A stretch of DNA of 64,000 nt, from positions 310,001 through 374,000 of the forward strand of contig NZ_QEKM01000001.1 of the NCBI RefSeq assembly GCF_003096555.1, written 5' to 3'. This document shows positions 17,756 through 27,413 of this stretch, one piece after another. The stretch comes from Simplicispira sp. 125 (GTDB lineage: Bacteria > Pseudomonadota > Gammaproteobacteria > Burkholderiales > Burkholderiaceae_C). Under the pieces are notes generated by a model, which did no database searches, was not told where the DNA came from, and saw only the letters and a program-made list of their open reading frames with translations. How positions within the stretch are numbered: the first letter of the stretch is position 1; every line of letters starts with the position of its first letter. A program made the translations under genes and the position numbers.

Positions 17756-20700
17756 TCAGCCGATGGTCATCAGGCTGGCATTGCCGCCGGCCGCCGCCGT
17801 GTTCACGCTGAGCGAGCGTTCCAGCACCAGACGCTCCAGCGGCACCTCCGTTCCGCCTGCGGGCTGAGCGGTCACACCCACGATGGGGCCGGGGCGCATG
17901 GCGATGGTGCGGCAGGCGGAGCGTAGCGCATCGCTGTCGCCGTGGTGCAGCACGGCATCAAACCACACGCCGTCGGCCTGCCACTGCGCCACCAGTGCCA
18001 CGCGCTCCTGCAGCGCGGCGGGCAGGCGGGCATGCAGGTCGGTGTGCTGCACCGGCCACAGGGCCTGACCGCCGGTGGCGAGCACGCAGGCCAGCTGGGT
18101 CAGCAGATCGCCATCCTGGCTCGCCAGGCACAGCACGCGCTCGCGGGGCAGGATCTGGTAGCTGTTGGTCTCGCCGGTGGGGCCGGGCAGGGTGCGCAGC
18201 ACCCCGCTGGGCGTGGTGGCGGCCAGGTGCTGGCAGGTGTGTTCCAGCGCTGTGTTCTTGTGGCTGCGTGCCCAGTCTTCCAGTAGCTGCAGGTTGGCGA
18301 GCAGGGGCTGGCGCTGCGCTTCGTTGCGCGGCCTCGCTGCGTCGTCTTGTGCCAATGTGGTGGCCAGTGCATCGGCGGGGTAGCGGGACAGCATGCGCAG
18401 AAGGTACATGGGGCCGCCCGCCTTGGGTCCTGTGCCTGAAAGACCTTCGCCGCCAAACGGCTGCACACCCACCACGGCGCCCACCATGTTGCGGTTTACA
18501 TAAACGTTGCCTGCGCGGGCCTGGTCCACCACCTGGGCGATGGTTTCGTCGATGCGCGTGTGCACACCCAGTGTCAGGCCGTAGCCGGTGGCGTTGATCT
18601 GTTGCAGCAGGCGCGGCAGATCTTTGCGGGCGTAGCGCACCAGGTGCAGGACGGGACCGAACACTTCGCGTTCAAGTTCGACGATGCTGCTGATCTCGAT
18701 CAGTGTCGGCGGTACAAAAGTGCCGTTTTCCGTCACGAACGTTGTGCGGGCCTGGTGCTGGAACACACGATGGCCCTTGTCCCGCAGCGCATCAATGTGC
18801 GCCAGGATGCCGCTGCGCGCCTGCGCGTCGATGACAGGGCCTACGTCGACCTTCAGGGCGTCGGGGTTGCCCAGGCGCAGCTCGCCCATGGCGCCTTGCA
18901 GCATGGCCACTACCCGATCGGCAGCGTCCTCTTGCACGCACAGCACGCGCAATGCGGAGCAGCGCTGGCCTGCGCTGTCAAAAGCGGAAGCCACGGCATC
19001 GCCCACCACCTGCTCCACCAGGGCCGAGGAATCGACAATCATGGCGTTCTGGCCACCCGTTTCGGCAATCAGCACCACGGGGTTGCCTGCGGTATCGAGC
19101 CGGCCCGCAATGCTGCGCTGCAAAATGCGCGCCACCTCGGTTGAACCGGTGAACACCACACCCATGATGCGATCGTCACCCACCAGGCGTGCGCCTACCG
19201 TCTCGCCCTGGCCGGGCAGCAGTTGCACGGCGGCACGGGGAATGCCGGCCTGCCACAGGGTGCGTATTGCCTGGGCCGCAATCAAAGGCGTCTGTTCTGC
19301 CGGTTTGGCCAGCACCGTGTTGCCTGCGGCCAGCGCTGCAGCCACCTGGCCCATGAAGATGGCTAACGGGAAATTCCAGGGGCTGATGCAGGCCACGGGG
19401 CCCAGTGGGATGTGGGTCGTATTGTCAAAGCTGTGCTGCACCCGGGCGCCGTAGTAGCGCAGGAAGTCCACCGCTTCGCGTACTTCGGCAATGGCGTTGG
19501 TGCAGGTCTTTCCGGCCTCGCGCATCAGCAGGCCCAGCAGTGCTGGCGTTTGCTGCTCCAGCAAGTCTGCCGCGCGTGCCAGGGTGGCCGCGCGCTCTGC
19601 GGGCGGCGTGGCGGCCCATTGCGGTGCGGCTTGGTGGGCCCAGGCCACGGCATGGTCCACATCGCTTTCGGTAGCCTCGCACACCTGGCCCACCACGTCG
19701 CGGTGGTCGGCCGGGTTACGCACCGGCACGGCAAGGGCGGGCGCTACGTCTTGCGCCAGCAGAGGGCCTGCCTGCCAGGGCTGGCGGGCACTGTCTTGCA
19801 GGGCGGGGGCCAGGCGGGCAAGTTCGTGTTCACTGGACAGGTCCAGCCCCCGGGAATTGGGGCGTTCAGTGCCGTAGAGCTGCGGGGGTAGTGGAATACG
19901 TGGGTGGGGCAGGCCTGAAGCGCCTTCTGCTGCAGCCGCTTGCTGTACTGTCACGACGGGGTTGCGCACCAGTTCGTCCAATGCGATGGAATGATCCGCA
20001 ATGCGGTTCACGAACGACGTGTTGGCGCCGTTTTCCAGCAAGCGGCGCACCAGATAGGCGAGCAGAGTTTCGTGCGTGCCCACGGGCGCGTAAATGCGGC
20101 AGGGGCGCCCGAGTTTGCCGACCGTGACGGCGCCTACCACCTGCTCGTACAGCGGTTCGCCCATGCCGTGCAGGCACTGGAACTCATACTGGCCGGCATA
20201 GTAGTTGTTGCCGGCCAGGTGGTAGATGGCGGCCAGCGTCTGCGCATTGTGCGTGGCAAATTGCGGGTAAATGGCCTCAGGCGCGGCCAGCAGCTTGCGC
20301 GCGCAGGCAAGGTAAGACACATCGGTGTGCGTCTTGCGCGTGTAGACCGGGTAGTCGTCCAGGCCATCGACCTGGGCGCGCTTGATCTCACTGTCCCAGT
20401 ACGCACCCTTGACCAGCCGAACCATCAGGCGCCGTTGTGTGCGCCGGGCCAGGTCGATCACAAAATCGATCACGCGCGGGCAGCGCTTCTGGTAGGCCTG
20501 GATGACGAAGCCGATGCCGTTCCAGCCCTGCAGGCTGGGGGCATGGCACAGGCGTTCGAGTAGATCGAGCGAAATGTCGAGCCGGTCGGCTTCTTCGGCA
20601 TCGATATTCAAGCCGATGTCGTACTGGCGCGCCAGTTCGGTCAGGCGCAGCACGCGCGGGTAGAGCTCATTCATCACGCGCTCCCACTGTGCGCGGCTGT

Positions 20701-21520
20701 AGCGCGGGTGCAAAGCCGAGAGCTTGATCGAGATGCCGGGGCCTTCATAAATGCCCCGACCGTTGGACGCCTTGCCGATGGCGTGGATGGCCTGCTCATA
20801 CGAGGCGTAATAGCGCAGCGCATCCTCGCTGGTGAGTGCGGCCTCGCCCAGCATGTCGTAGGAATAGCGGAAACCTTCGCTCTCCATCTTGCGCGCATTG
20901 GCCAGTGCTCCGCCAATGGTCTCGCCCGTGACGAACTGCTCGCCCATCATACGCATGGCCATGTCGACGCCCTTGCGGATCAGCGGCTCGCCGCCCTTGG
21001 CCGTCAGGCGGCCGAGCGAGGCCGACAGGCTGCCCTCGTTGTGCGTGGAGACCAGCTTGCCGGTCAGTAGCAAGCCCCAGGTGGCGGCGTTGACGAACAG
21101 CGAGGGGCTTTTGCCCAGGTGCTGCTCCCATTGGCCGTTGCTGATCTTGTCGCGGATCAGCGCATCGCGCGTGGCCTTGTCCGGGATGCGCAGCAACGCT
21201 TCGGCCAGGCACATCAGCGCAACGCCCTCGTGCGACGACAGGGCAAATTCCTGCAATAGCCCCTGCACGATGCCTGCCCGGCCTGCCGAGCTTTTGCGCT
21301 GGCGCAGTGTGCCGGCAATGCGCAAGGCCAGTGCCTGGGCGGCGGCGTCCAGGTCCGGCGGCAGTTGAGCTTGCTCCAGCAAAGGGGCCAGTGCCTCGGG
21401 CTCTGGCGTGCGGTAGGCCGCTGTAATGGCCTCGCGCAACGGACCTTGATCTGCAGGGCGTGGAGCAAAGGCGGCGAAGGGCAGGGCAGGGGCGGCAGGC
21501 GCGTGGAGGGGCTGGTTCAT
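17756..21520 (-). CDS. putA: Bifunctional proline dehydrogenase / P5C dehydrogenase PutA
   Basis: 1254 residues. Oxidises proline to glutamate: FAD-dependent PRODH domain (about 170-470, with RLMVRLVKGAYWDSEIKRAQ) and NAD-dependent P5CDH domain (about 590-1040) with catalytic Glu820 (AETGG) and Cys854 (SAGQRCSALR). The N-terminal ribbon-helix-helix DNA-binding domain of enterobacterial PutA is absent, so it should not repress its own gene; the divergent Lrp-type regulator probably takes that role. ATG 21520 is used; a TTG at 21538 would add six residues. Confidence 0.96.
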   Translation of the reverse strand: MNQPLHAPAAPALPFAAFAPRPADQGPLREAITAAYRTPEPEALAPLLEQAQLPPDLDAAAQALALRIAGTLRQRKSSAGRAGIVQGLLQEFALSSHEGVALMCLAEALLRIPDKATRDALIRDKISNGQWEQHLGKSPSLFVNAATWGLLLTGKLVSTHNEGSLSASLGRLTAKGGEPLIRKGVDMAMRMMGEQFVTGETIGGALANARKMESEGFRYSYDMLGEAALTSEDALRYYASYEQAIHAIGKASNGRGIYEGPGISIKLSALHPRYSRAQWERVMNELYPRVLRLTELARQYDIGLNIDAEEADRLDISLDLLERLCHAPSLQGWNGIGFVIQAYQKRCPRVIDFVIDLARRTQRRLMVRLVKGAYWDSEIKRAQVDGLDDYPVYTRKTHTDVSYLACARKLLAAPEAIYPQFATHNAQTLAAIYHLAGNNYYAGQYEFQCLHGMGEPLYEQVVGAVTVGKLGRPCRIYAPVGTHETLLAYLVRRLLENGANTSFVNRIADHSIALDELVRNPVVTVQQAAAAEGASGLPHPRIPLPPQLYGTERPNSRGLDLSSEHELARLAPALQDSARQPWQAGPLLAQDVAPALAVPVRNPADHRDVVGQVCEATESDVDHAVAWAHQAAPQWAATPPAERAATLARAADLLEQQTPALLGLLMREAGKTCTNAIAEVREAVDFLRYYGARVQHSFDNTTHIPLGPVACISPWNFPLAIFMGQVAAALAAGNTVLAKPAEQTPLIAAQAIRTLWQAGIPRAAVQLLPGQGETVGARLVGDDRIMGVVFTGSTEVARILQRSIAGRLDTAGNPVVLIAETGGQNAMIVDSSALVEQVVGDAVASAFDSAGQRCSALRVLCVQEDAADRVVAMLQGAMGELRLGNPDALKVDVGPVIDAQARSGILAHIDALRDKGHRVFQHQARTTFVTENGTFVPPTLIEISSIVELEREVFGPVLHLVRYARKDLPRLLQQINATGYGLTLGVHTRIDETIAQVVDQARAGNVYVNRNMVGAVVGVQPFGGEGLSGTGPKAGGPMYLLRMLSRYPADALATTLAQDDAARPRNEAQRQPLLANLQLLEDWARSHKNTALEHTCQHLAATTPSGVLRTLPGPTGETNSYQILPRERVLCLASQDGDLLTQLACVLATGGQALWPVQHTDLHARLPAALQERVALVAQWQADGVWFDAVLHHGDSDALRSACRTIAMRPGPIVGVTAQPAGGTEVPLERLVLERSLSVNTAAAGGNASLMTIG

Positions 21521-21631
21521 GGCGATGGTTTCGTGCAAGAAGAGAGTGATCCCGATACAGCGAGATCATCATCGGTGGGGCGCAAAATTAATGGTCAAAT
21601 ATCGCCGAACAAACAAAACAATTCACTATTC

Positions 21632-22108
21632 ATGAGCGACTTTGGGGCCGATCTGGACCGTATCGACCGAAAAATTCTTGCAATCCTGCAGGATGACGGA
21701 CGCATCGCCAACCTCAAGCTGGCTGAAAGCGTGGCCTTGTCGCCCACTGCCGTGCTCGCACGGGTGCAGCGGCTCACACGCGACGGCTTCATCGTGGGCT
21801 ATGAAGCACGGCTCAACCCGCTCAAGCTGGGGGCTGGCATGCTGGTGTTTGTCGAGGTTTTGCTCGACCGCACCACGCCCAATGTGTTCGACCAGTTCAA
21901 GGCCGCGGTGCAGGTGCGCCCCGAAATCATGGAGTGCCACATGGTCGCTGGGGGCTTTGATTACCTGCTCAAAACCCGTACCGCCGACATGAATGCCTAC
22001 CGCGAGTTTGCCGGTGCCGTTTTGTGGCAACTGCCGGGGGTGCGCGAGACACGCACCTATGCCGTGATGGAAGAGGTCAAGCACAGCACCCGTCTGCCAC
22101 TGGACTGA
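21632..22108 (+). CDS. Lrp/AsnC family regulator, probably activator of putA
   Basis: 158 residues: N-terminal HTH (DRIDRKILAILQDDGRIANL, then SPTAVLARVQRL) and C-terminal RAM ligand domain (LVFVEVLLDR... VAGGFDYLLK). Size and divergent position 111 bases from putA match the PutR-type regulators that activate putA in response to proline. The shared gap contains AT-rich DNA (AAAATTAATGGTCAAATAT) suitable for Lrp binding. The ATG at 21632 begins MSDFGADLDRIDRK; a longer upstream frame runs into putA and is rejected. Confidence 0.9.
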   Translation: MSDFGADLDRIDRKILAILQDDGRIANLKLAESVALSPTAVLARVQRLTRDGFIVGYEARLNPLKLGAGMLVFVEVLLDRTTPNVFDQFKAAVQVRPEIMECHMVAGGFDYLLKTRTADMNAYREFAGAVLWQLPGVRETRTYAVMEEVKHSTRLPLD

Positions 22109-22191
22109 ATCCATGCTTTTGAACAGCGGTGCCTGCCTGCATAATGGCCCGCAAAGAACCCCAGAGAACCCCAGAGAAGGAGAAAAACCCA

Positions 22192-22464
22192 ATGCGCATG
22201 CTCTCTATGGCCGCCGCTGTCCTGGCGGCTGGCCTGTTCAGCCAAGGCGCCTTTGCCGCCTGCTATGTTGTGTATGGCCCTGACAAAAGCGTGGTGTACC
22301 GCGCGCCCGAGCCACCGGTGGATTTGTCCCGTCCCCTGCACGAGACCTTGGCCGAGGTGCTTCCTGGCGGCACTCTGGTGTTTTCGCTCGAAGACTATGG
22401 ATGCGATGTGGAAGTGCACAAGCTGCCCGTGGCGCGACAGGCCGGGCAGGAAAAATCCCGCTGA
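22192..22464 (+). CDS. Small exported protein of unknown function
   Basis: 90 residues with a clear signal peptide (MRMLSMAAAVLAAGLFSQGA, cleavage after AFA) leaving a mature domain starting ACYVVYGPDKSVVYRAPEPP. Two Cys (one right after cleavage, one in YGCDVEV) could form a disulfide. AAGGAG lies nine bases upstream of the ATG. I recognise it as a common betaproteobacterial hypothetical but not a named family. Upstream of rlmD, 52 bases apart. Confidence 0.75.
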   Translation: MRMLSMAAAVLAAGLFSQGAFAACYVVYGPDKSVVYRAPEPPVDLSRPLHETLAEVLPGGTLVFSLEDYGCDVEVHKLPVARQAGQEKSR

Positions 22465-22516
22465 GCCCGCCTTGGGGTCGGCGGCGGCCGCGCTGAGGCT
22501 CTGAGACAATCAGAGC

Positions 22517-23953
22517 ATGAGTGAACCGACAGAAAAACAGCCCTCCCCCACGCCCGATTGGCTGGAGATTGAATCCCTGGACCTTGAAGCCCAGGGCGTG
22601 GCCCACAAGAGTGATGGCAAGGTGGTCTTCGTGGAAGGAGCCTTGCCGTTCGAGCGGGTAAGCGCCAGCACCTACCGCAAGAAGAACAACTGGGAACAGG
22701 CCCACCTGACAGCGATTCACCGCGAATCACCGCAGCGCGTGCAGCCGGGATGCCCGCATTTCGGCCTGCATTCTGGCGCCTGCGGCGGCTGCAAGATGCA
22801 ACACCTGCATGTGGGCGCCCAGGTGGCCGTCAAACAGCGGGTGCTGGAAGACAACCTGTGGCACCTGGGCAAGGTCAAGCCTGAAATGCTGCTGCGCCCC
22901 ATCGAGGGGCCTACTTGGGGCTACCGCTACCGGGCGCGCTTGTCGGTGCGCTACGTGATCAAAAAAGGGATCGTGCTGGTGGGTTTTCACGAGCGTAAGA
23001 GCCGCTATGTGGCCGACATGGAAGTTTGCCCGGTGCTGCCGCCGCATGTCAGTGCCCTGCTCATGCCGCTGCGCGCACTCATCACTTCGCTCGATGCGCG
23101 TGACACCTGCCCGCAAATCGAACTGGCCTGTGGCGACACCGTGACGGCGCTGGTGCTACGCCACATGGAGCCGCTGAGCGGCGAGGATCTGGTGCGCCTG
23201 CGCAGTTTTGCTGCCGAGCAGAACGTGCAATGGTGGTTGCAGTCCAAAGGCCCCGAAACAGTGCGCCTGCTTGATGAAGGCGGCGAGCAACTGGCCTATG
23301 CGCTGCCCGAGTTCGGTATCACCATGCCCTTCAAGCCCACCGATTTCACCCAGGTCAACCCGCATATCAACCGCGTTTTGGTCTCGCGCGCCCTGCGCCT
23401 GCTCGATGTGCAGCCGCACGAGCGCGTGATCGACTGGTTCTGCGGTTTGGGCAACTTCACCTTGCCTTTGGCCACCCAGGCCCGCGAGGTGCTGGGCATC
23501 GAGGGCAGTGAGACTCTGGTGGCGCGGTCCCGCGAGAATTATGATAGAAATTCGGCCCTAAGGCAGGAAGGTAATGCGCTGGCAGCTACTAATTTTGTAG
23601 CGCGCAATCTGTTTGAGATGACGCCTGAAATGCTGGTGCAGGATGGGGTGGCGGACAAATGGCTGGTTGATCCTCCGCGCGATGGCGCTTTTGCGCTGGC
23701 CCAGGCCCTGGCCGCCATCGAGCAGGCACGCCGCGGAGTCGAGGGTGCTGCGCCGCTGCCTGCGGGGGCTGAACACTGGACACCTCCGAAGCGTATCGTC
23801 TATGTGAGTTGCAACCCCGCCACGCTGGCGCGCGATGCCGGGTTGCTGGTGCATCTGGCGGGTTACCGCTGCACGGCAGCGGGCATGGTCAACATGTTTC
23901 CGCACACGGCCCATGTGGAGAGCATGGCGGTGTTCGAGCGGGATGCCGACTGA
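22517..23953 (+). CDS. rlmD: 23S rRNA (uracil-1939-C5)-methyltransferase
   Basis: 478 residues. SAM-dependent methylation of U1939 in 23S rRNA. TRAM domain (about 15-70), iron-sulfur ligands Cys79, Cys89, Cys92 ([14 protein letters not shown]) with a further Cys in EVCPVLPP, a Rossmann methyltransferase core ([16 protein letters not shown]) and the catalytic nucleophile Cys432 ([12 protein letters not shown]). Residues about 341-362 are encoded by an in-frame copy of the dispersed repeat, at the surface loop before the AdoMet-contacting NLF segment; the frame is intact. Confidence 0.94.
   Translation: MSEPTEKQPSPTPDWLEIESLDLEAQGVAHKSDGKVVFVEGALPFERVSASTYRKKNNWEQAHLTAIHRESPQRVQPGCPHFGLHSGACGGCKMQHLHVGAQVAVKQRVLEDNLWHLGKVKPEMLLRPIEGPTWGYRYRARLSVRYVIKKGIVLVGFHERKSRYVADMEVCPVLPPHVSALLMPLRALITSLDARDTCPQIELACGDTVTALVLRHMEPLSGEDLVRLRSFAAEQNVQWWLQSKGPETVRLLDEGGEQLAYALPEFGITMPFKPTDFTQVNPHINRVLVSRALRLLDVQPHERVIDWFCGLGNFTLPLATQAREVLGIEGSETLVARSRENYDRNSALRQEGNALAATNFVARNLFEMTPEMLVQDGVADKWLVDPPRDGAFALAQALAAIEQARRGVEGAAPLPAGAEHWTPPKRIVYVSCNPATLARDAGLLVHLAGYRCTAAGMVNMFPHTAHVESMAVFERDAD
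23539..23601 (-). repeat. Dispersed repeat copy inside rlmD, in frame
   Basis: Minus strand reads GCTACAAAATTAGTAGCTGC, then CAGCGC, a degenerate middle, AGGGCCGAATTTCTATCAT. This follows the family layout (TAGCTGC-N-AGCGC ... AGGGCC ... TTT). It encodes residues about 341-362 of RlmD without breaking the frame. Confidence 0.65.
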
Positions 23954-23957
23954 GCGG

Positions 23958-24311
23958 TCAGGACTTTTTCTCTGCAGGTTCCGTTTCGATGTCGCTCGCA
24001 GGTTTCGCGGCGCCGGGTGCCTTGCCCATGACCGAGGGCGAGCCCTCGATCTTGTTTTCGCGCATGTACAGATCCATGTCTTTCCAGCCGTTGAAGACCG
24101 CGGCCTTGCTGGCTTTGGGGTTGAGCGCGTAGCAGTCCTCCAGGCCGCGCAGCGCATGGCGGCAGGCGCCGCCGATGGCCTTGGCCTCCTCCTCGCGCTG
24201 AGCGATGCGGGGGTCGGGGCCCAGCCCGGGAATATCACAGCCCGAGAGCAGTGACACCACGGTTGCGGCCAGAAGAATGCGGCGGGGCATGGCAGATTTT
24301 TGAGGGAACAT
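23958..24311 (-). CDS. Putative lipoprotein
   Basis: 117 residues. MFPQKSAMPRRILLAATVVS leads to lipobox LLSGC, so the mature protein is probably lipid-anchored at Cys25. Contains a C-x10-C pair (GGACRHALRGLEDCYALNP) that may form a disulfide or CHCH-like hairpin and a hydrophilic tail. ATG 24311 is preceded by GGAG; a second ATG (24290) is possible. Function unknown. Tail to tail with rlmD. Confidence 0.75.
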   Translation of the reverse strand: MFPQKSAMPRRILLAATVVSLLSGCDIPGLGPDPRIAQREEEAKAIGGACRHALRGLEDCYALNPKASKAAVFNGWKDMDLYMRENKIEGSPSVMGKAPGAAKPASDIETEPAEKKS

Positions 24312-24372
24312 CTTTCTCCATTATCGGCAACCCGGCGCCAGGGTTGAGGCATGCTGCGGGTATATGCCCAGC

Positions 24373-24396
24373 AAAAAGGCTCCCGAGGGAGCCTTT
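24373..24396 (-). terminator. Terminator of the Bax-inhibitor-like gene
   Basis: AAAGGCTCCC/GGGAGCCTTT stem with TTTTT following on the minus strand, 23 bases after the stop codon at 24419. Confidence 0.75.
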
Positions 24397-24418
24397 GCGA
24401 GGATGGTTGGGTGCGGTA

Positions 24419-25117
24419 TCAGTCGCGCTCGCCGCCCATGATGCCCAGCAGAGCGAGCAGGCTCTGGAACACGTTGAACAGGTCCAGGTACAGGGCCAGC
24501 GTGGCGCTGATGTAGTTGGTCTCGCCACCGTCCAGGATGCGTTTGAGGTCGTACAGCATGTAGGCGCTGAAAATACCAATGGCCGCCACCGAGATGGCCA
24601 TCATGCCGGCCGACGAGCCGACAAACACGTTGACCATCGCGCCCACCATGAGCACCAGGGCGCCCACGAACAGCCATTTGCCCATGCCCGAGAGGTCACG
24701 CTTGATGACGCTGGCCAGGCTGGCCATGACAAAGAAAACACCGGCCGTGCCGGCAAACGCCGTCATGATGAGCTCGGTGCCATTCGAGAAGCCCAGCACC
24801 ATGCCGATCAGGCGCGACAGCATCAAGCCCATGAAGAAGGTAAAGCCCAGCAGCACGGGGACACCGGCGGCAGAGTTCTTGGTTTTCTCGATGGCGAACA
24901 TGAAGCCGAAGGCGCCGCCCATGAAGACAATCAGGCCCACGCCGCCGCGCAGCGACTGGGTGATGCCCGTGGCCACGCCCAGCCATGCCCCCAAGACGGT
25001 GGGCAGCAGGCTCAGCGCCAGCAGCCAGTAGGTATTGCGCATCACCTTGTGGCGCTGCTCCTGCGAAATGCCGTAGCCATAGTCCGCAGAGGGGAGGGTG
25101 GTGACCCGATCGTTCAT
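24419..25117 (-). CDS. Bax inhibitor-1/YccA family membrane protein
   Basis: 232 residues with seven predicted membrane helices and the BI-1 family end (ILDGGETNYISATLALYLDL, FNVFQSLLALLG). Bacterial members (YccA, YbhL) are inner-membrane proteins; YccA inhibits the FtsH protease and others act as proton-sensitive calcium leak channels. The conserved acidic pair near the C-terminus is present. ATG 25117 follows AGGAGAG; an upstream in-frame ATG (25156) does not. Confidence 0.92.
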   Translation of the reverse strand: MNDRVTTLPSADYGYGISQEQRHKVMRNTYWLLALSLLPTVLGAWLGVATGITQSLRGGVGLIVFMGGAFGFMFAIEKTKNSAAGVPVLLGFTFFMGLMLSRLIGMVLGFSNGTELIMTAFAGTAGVFFVMASLASVIKRDLSGMGKWLFVGALVLMVGAMVNVFVGSSAGMMAISVAAIGIFSAYMLYDLKRILDGGETNYISATLALYLDLFNVFQSLLALLGIMGGERD

Positions 25118-25330
25118 CGTTTCTCTCCTGAGTGACCTGCACAGCGCAGGCCGCATGATTGTAGATGGTGATGCATACAGCCATTTGCAATGGCGGGCAC
25201 TACCTCGTTTTGGGTCAGGATTCTTTTGCCCTGCAAGCCAATGACGGATGTGTGACCCCGCGCTATCCTTTCGGTTCCATCACCCAGGCCCACGGGCCAC
25301 TGAACAACGGCCCACAAGGCCGCATACCGC

Positions 25331-25738
25331 ATGAAGACCACCTTTGAACTTGAACTGGCCGACGTCAAGAAAATTGCCGCCGCTGCCGAAGCCGAAGCCC
25401 TGAAAAACCAGTGGGCCGTAACCATTGCCATCGTCGATGCCGGCGGCCACCTGCTCTCACTGCAGCGGCTGGACGGCGCGGCGGCCATTTCTGCCCACAT
25501 CGCGCCTTCCAAGGCCCGCACGGCAGCCCTGGGGCGCCGCGAGAGCAAGGTGTATGAAGACATCGTCAATGGCGGGCGCACGTCTTTCCTGAGCGCTCCA
25601 ACGATCGATGGTTTGCTGGAAGGTGGCGTGCCGATCCTCAAGGACGGGCAGTGCCTGGGCGCCGTGGGCGTGAGCGGCGTCAAATCGACTGAAGACGCTC
25701 AGATTGCCAAGGCCGGGATTGCTGCGCTCGGGTTGTAA
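25331..25738 (+). CDS. GlcG/HbpS family protein
   Basis: 135 residues of the heme-degrading-like GlcG/HbpS (DUF336) fold: AEAEALKNQWAVTIAIVDAG, HLLSLQRLDGA, SKARTAALGRRES, and GGVPILKDGQCLGAVGVSG. Members bind haem or small organics and form octamers; the physiological role here is unknown. Single gene followed by a repeat copy and a strong terminator. Confidence 0.88.
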   Translation: MKTTFELELADVKKIAAAAEAEALKNQWAVTIAIVDAGGHLLSLQRLDGAAAISAHIAPSKARTAALGRRESKVYEDIVNGGRTSFLSAPTIDGLLEGGVPILKDGQCLGAVGVSGVKSTEDAQIAKAGIAALGL

Positions 25739-25748
25739 TCGATATTTT

Positions 25749-25806
25749 GCTATGGAATAAAGAGCTGCTAGCGCTTAATGGAAGGGCGTTACAGCCACTT
25801 TTCATT
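25749..25806 (+). repeat. Dispersed palindromic repeat copy
   Basis: GGAATAAAGAGCTGCTAGCG followed by CTTAATGG and a GGGCGTTACAGCCACTTTTC right half. Matches the family consensus closely and lies just after a stop codon. Confidence 0.8.
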
Positions 25807-25833
25807 AAAAAACCGGCCAATGGCCGGTTTTTT
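25807..25833 (+). terminator. Terminator after the GlcG-like gene
   Basis: AAAAAACCGGCC (25807-25818) and GGCCGGTTTTTT (25822-25833), a perfect 12-bp palindrome with a 3-base loop; could work in both directions. Confidence 0.88.
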
Positions 25834-25884
25834 GCTGGATCGGTGGAAAAAAAGCCTGGCTACGCGGGAGTACCGTTGGCTGGC

Positions 25885-25925
25885 AAAAACGACTCTCACG
25901 GACTGGACTGTCAGTCCGGGAGTCG
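25885..25925 (-). terminator. Terminator of hemP
   Basis: CGACT/AGTCG and CGGACT/AGTCCG pair in one hairpin with a small internal loop; on the minus strand it is followed by TTTTT. It lies 57 bases after the hemP stop. Confidence 0.6.
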
Positions 25926-25981
25926 CCCCACGATGATCGTTGCGCCCTGCACGCGGGTTGCTGTGGCAGGCGCGCTGAAAT

Positions 25982-26188
25982 TCATTTGGTCAGAATCAGC
26001 TTGCCCAGGCGCGTGGCCTGCAAGCGGTAGAGAGCGCCGTTGTGGTGGATGGTGACTGCCTTCTGGCCTTGCAGCAGGGCATGGCTTTCTACCGCTGGCA
26101 GATGGTCTTCACGGGGCACTGCGGCAGGGGAGGCTGCGGGCGGGGTCTGGCTGAACAGGACGGGAAGGTGCAGGGTGGTGGCGTGCAT
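25982..26188 (-). CDS. hemP: Hemin uptake protein HemP
   Basis: 68 residues with the HemP signature in the C-terminal half: LLQGQKAVTIHHNGALYRLQ followed by ATRLGKLILTK. In betaproteobacteria HemP/HmuP is a small positive regulator required for haem receptor expression. A Fur box lies 29 bases before its start, and it sits downstream of the tonB-exbB-exbD genes. No haem receptor is next to it. Confidence 0.92.
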   Translation of the reverse strand: MHATTLHLPVLFSQTPPAASPAAVPREDHLPAVESHALLQGQKAVTIHHNGALYRLQATRLGKLILTK

Positions 26189-26216
26189 GGAACAAAAAGC
26201 TGTGCTGTGCGATGCA

Positions 26217-26235
26217 GGTAATGATAACCATTCTC
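26217..26235. promoter_or_regulatory. Fur box before hemP
   Basis: GGTAATGATAACCATTCTC matches the 19-bp Fur consensus (GATAATGATAATCATTATC) at most positions. Located between exbD and hemP. Confidence 0.8.
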
Positions 26236-26265
26236 AACAAACTGTCCAGCACATTTTGAAGTTTT

Positions 26266-26676
<411 letters not shown>

Positions 26677-26678
26677 GG

Positions 26679-27398
26679 TCAGGCGCCTTTCTTGAGCGGG
26701 CGCACGTTGCCGCTGTCGCCCTGGGCATTCACCCGGGCGCCGGTCACAAAGTAGGCGTGCAGGTCATGGGCAAAGCTGTTGAGGCGCATGAGTATGTGCT
26801 TGTTGCCGCGCACCAGGGCGTTGTAGCCCAGCACGGCTGGAATGGCCACCGCCAGGCCCAGCGCCGTCATGATCAGGGCCTCGCCAATGGGGCCTGCCAC
26901 CTTGTCGATGGTGGATTGGCCCGAGGTGCCAATGGCCAGCAGCGCGTGGTAGATGCCCCAGACCGTGCCGAACAAGCCGACGAAAGGCGCCGTGGAGCCG
27001 ACCGAGGCGAGGATCGCCAGGCCCGATTGCAGGCGGGCGGTAAAACCGTCGATGCAGTTGCGCAGGCTGCCCGTAATCCAGTCGCTGATGTCCAGGCTCT
27101 CATGCAACTGGCCCTTGGTGTTGCGGTGGTGCGCCGTGGCTTCGCGCCCTTCCATGGCGAGCTGGCGGAAGGGGTTGGAGGGGTCGCTGCCCAGCCGGGT
27201 CAGCCCGGCGGCAAAGTCTTCGCTGTGCCAGAAGGTTTGCACCGCGCTGGCGTGCTTCTTGTATTTGACGATGTCCAGCGCCTTTACCAGGATGACGATC
27301 CACGAGGCCAGTGACATGCCCAGCAGCAGCACGGCGACAGCCCGGGTGACGAAGTCGCCCTGGGTCCAGACGTTGGCAAGGCCGAATTGCGATTCCAT
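26679..27398 (-). CDS. exbB: MotA/TolQ/ExbB proton channel protein
   Basis: 239 residues with three membrane helices (about 18-40, 125-150, 170-192) and the ExbB core LASVGSTAPFVGLFGTVWGI, MTALGLAVAIPAVLGYNALV. Forms the pentameric channel around ExbD. 15 bases after tonB. Confidence 0.95.
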   Translation of the reverse strand: MESQFGLANVWTQGDFVTRAVAVLLLGMSLASWIVILVKALDIVKYKKHASAVQTFWHSEDFAAGLTRLGSDPSNPFRQLAMEGREATAHHRNTKGQLHESLDISDWITGSLRNCIDGFTARLQSGLAILASVGSTAPFVGLFGTVWGIYHALLAIGTSGQSTIDKVAGPIGEALIMTALGLAVAIPAVLGYNALVRGNKHILMRLNSFAHDLHAYFVTGARVNAQGDSGNVRPLKKGA

Positions 27399-27413
27399 GA
27401 GAACTCCTGAAAA

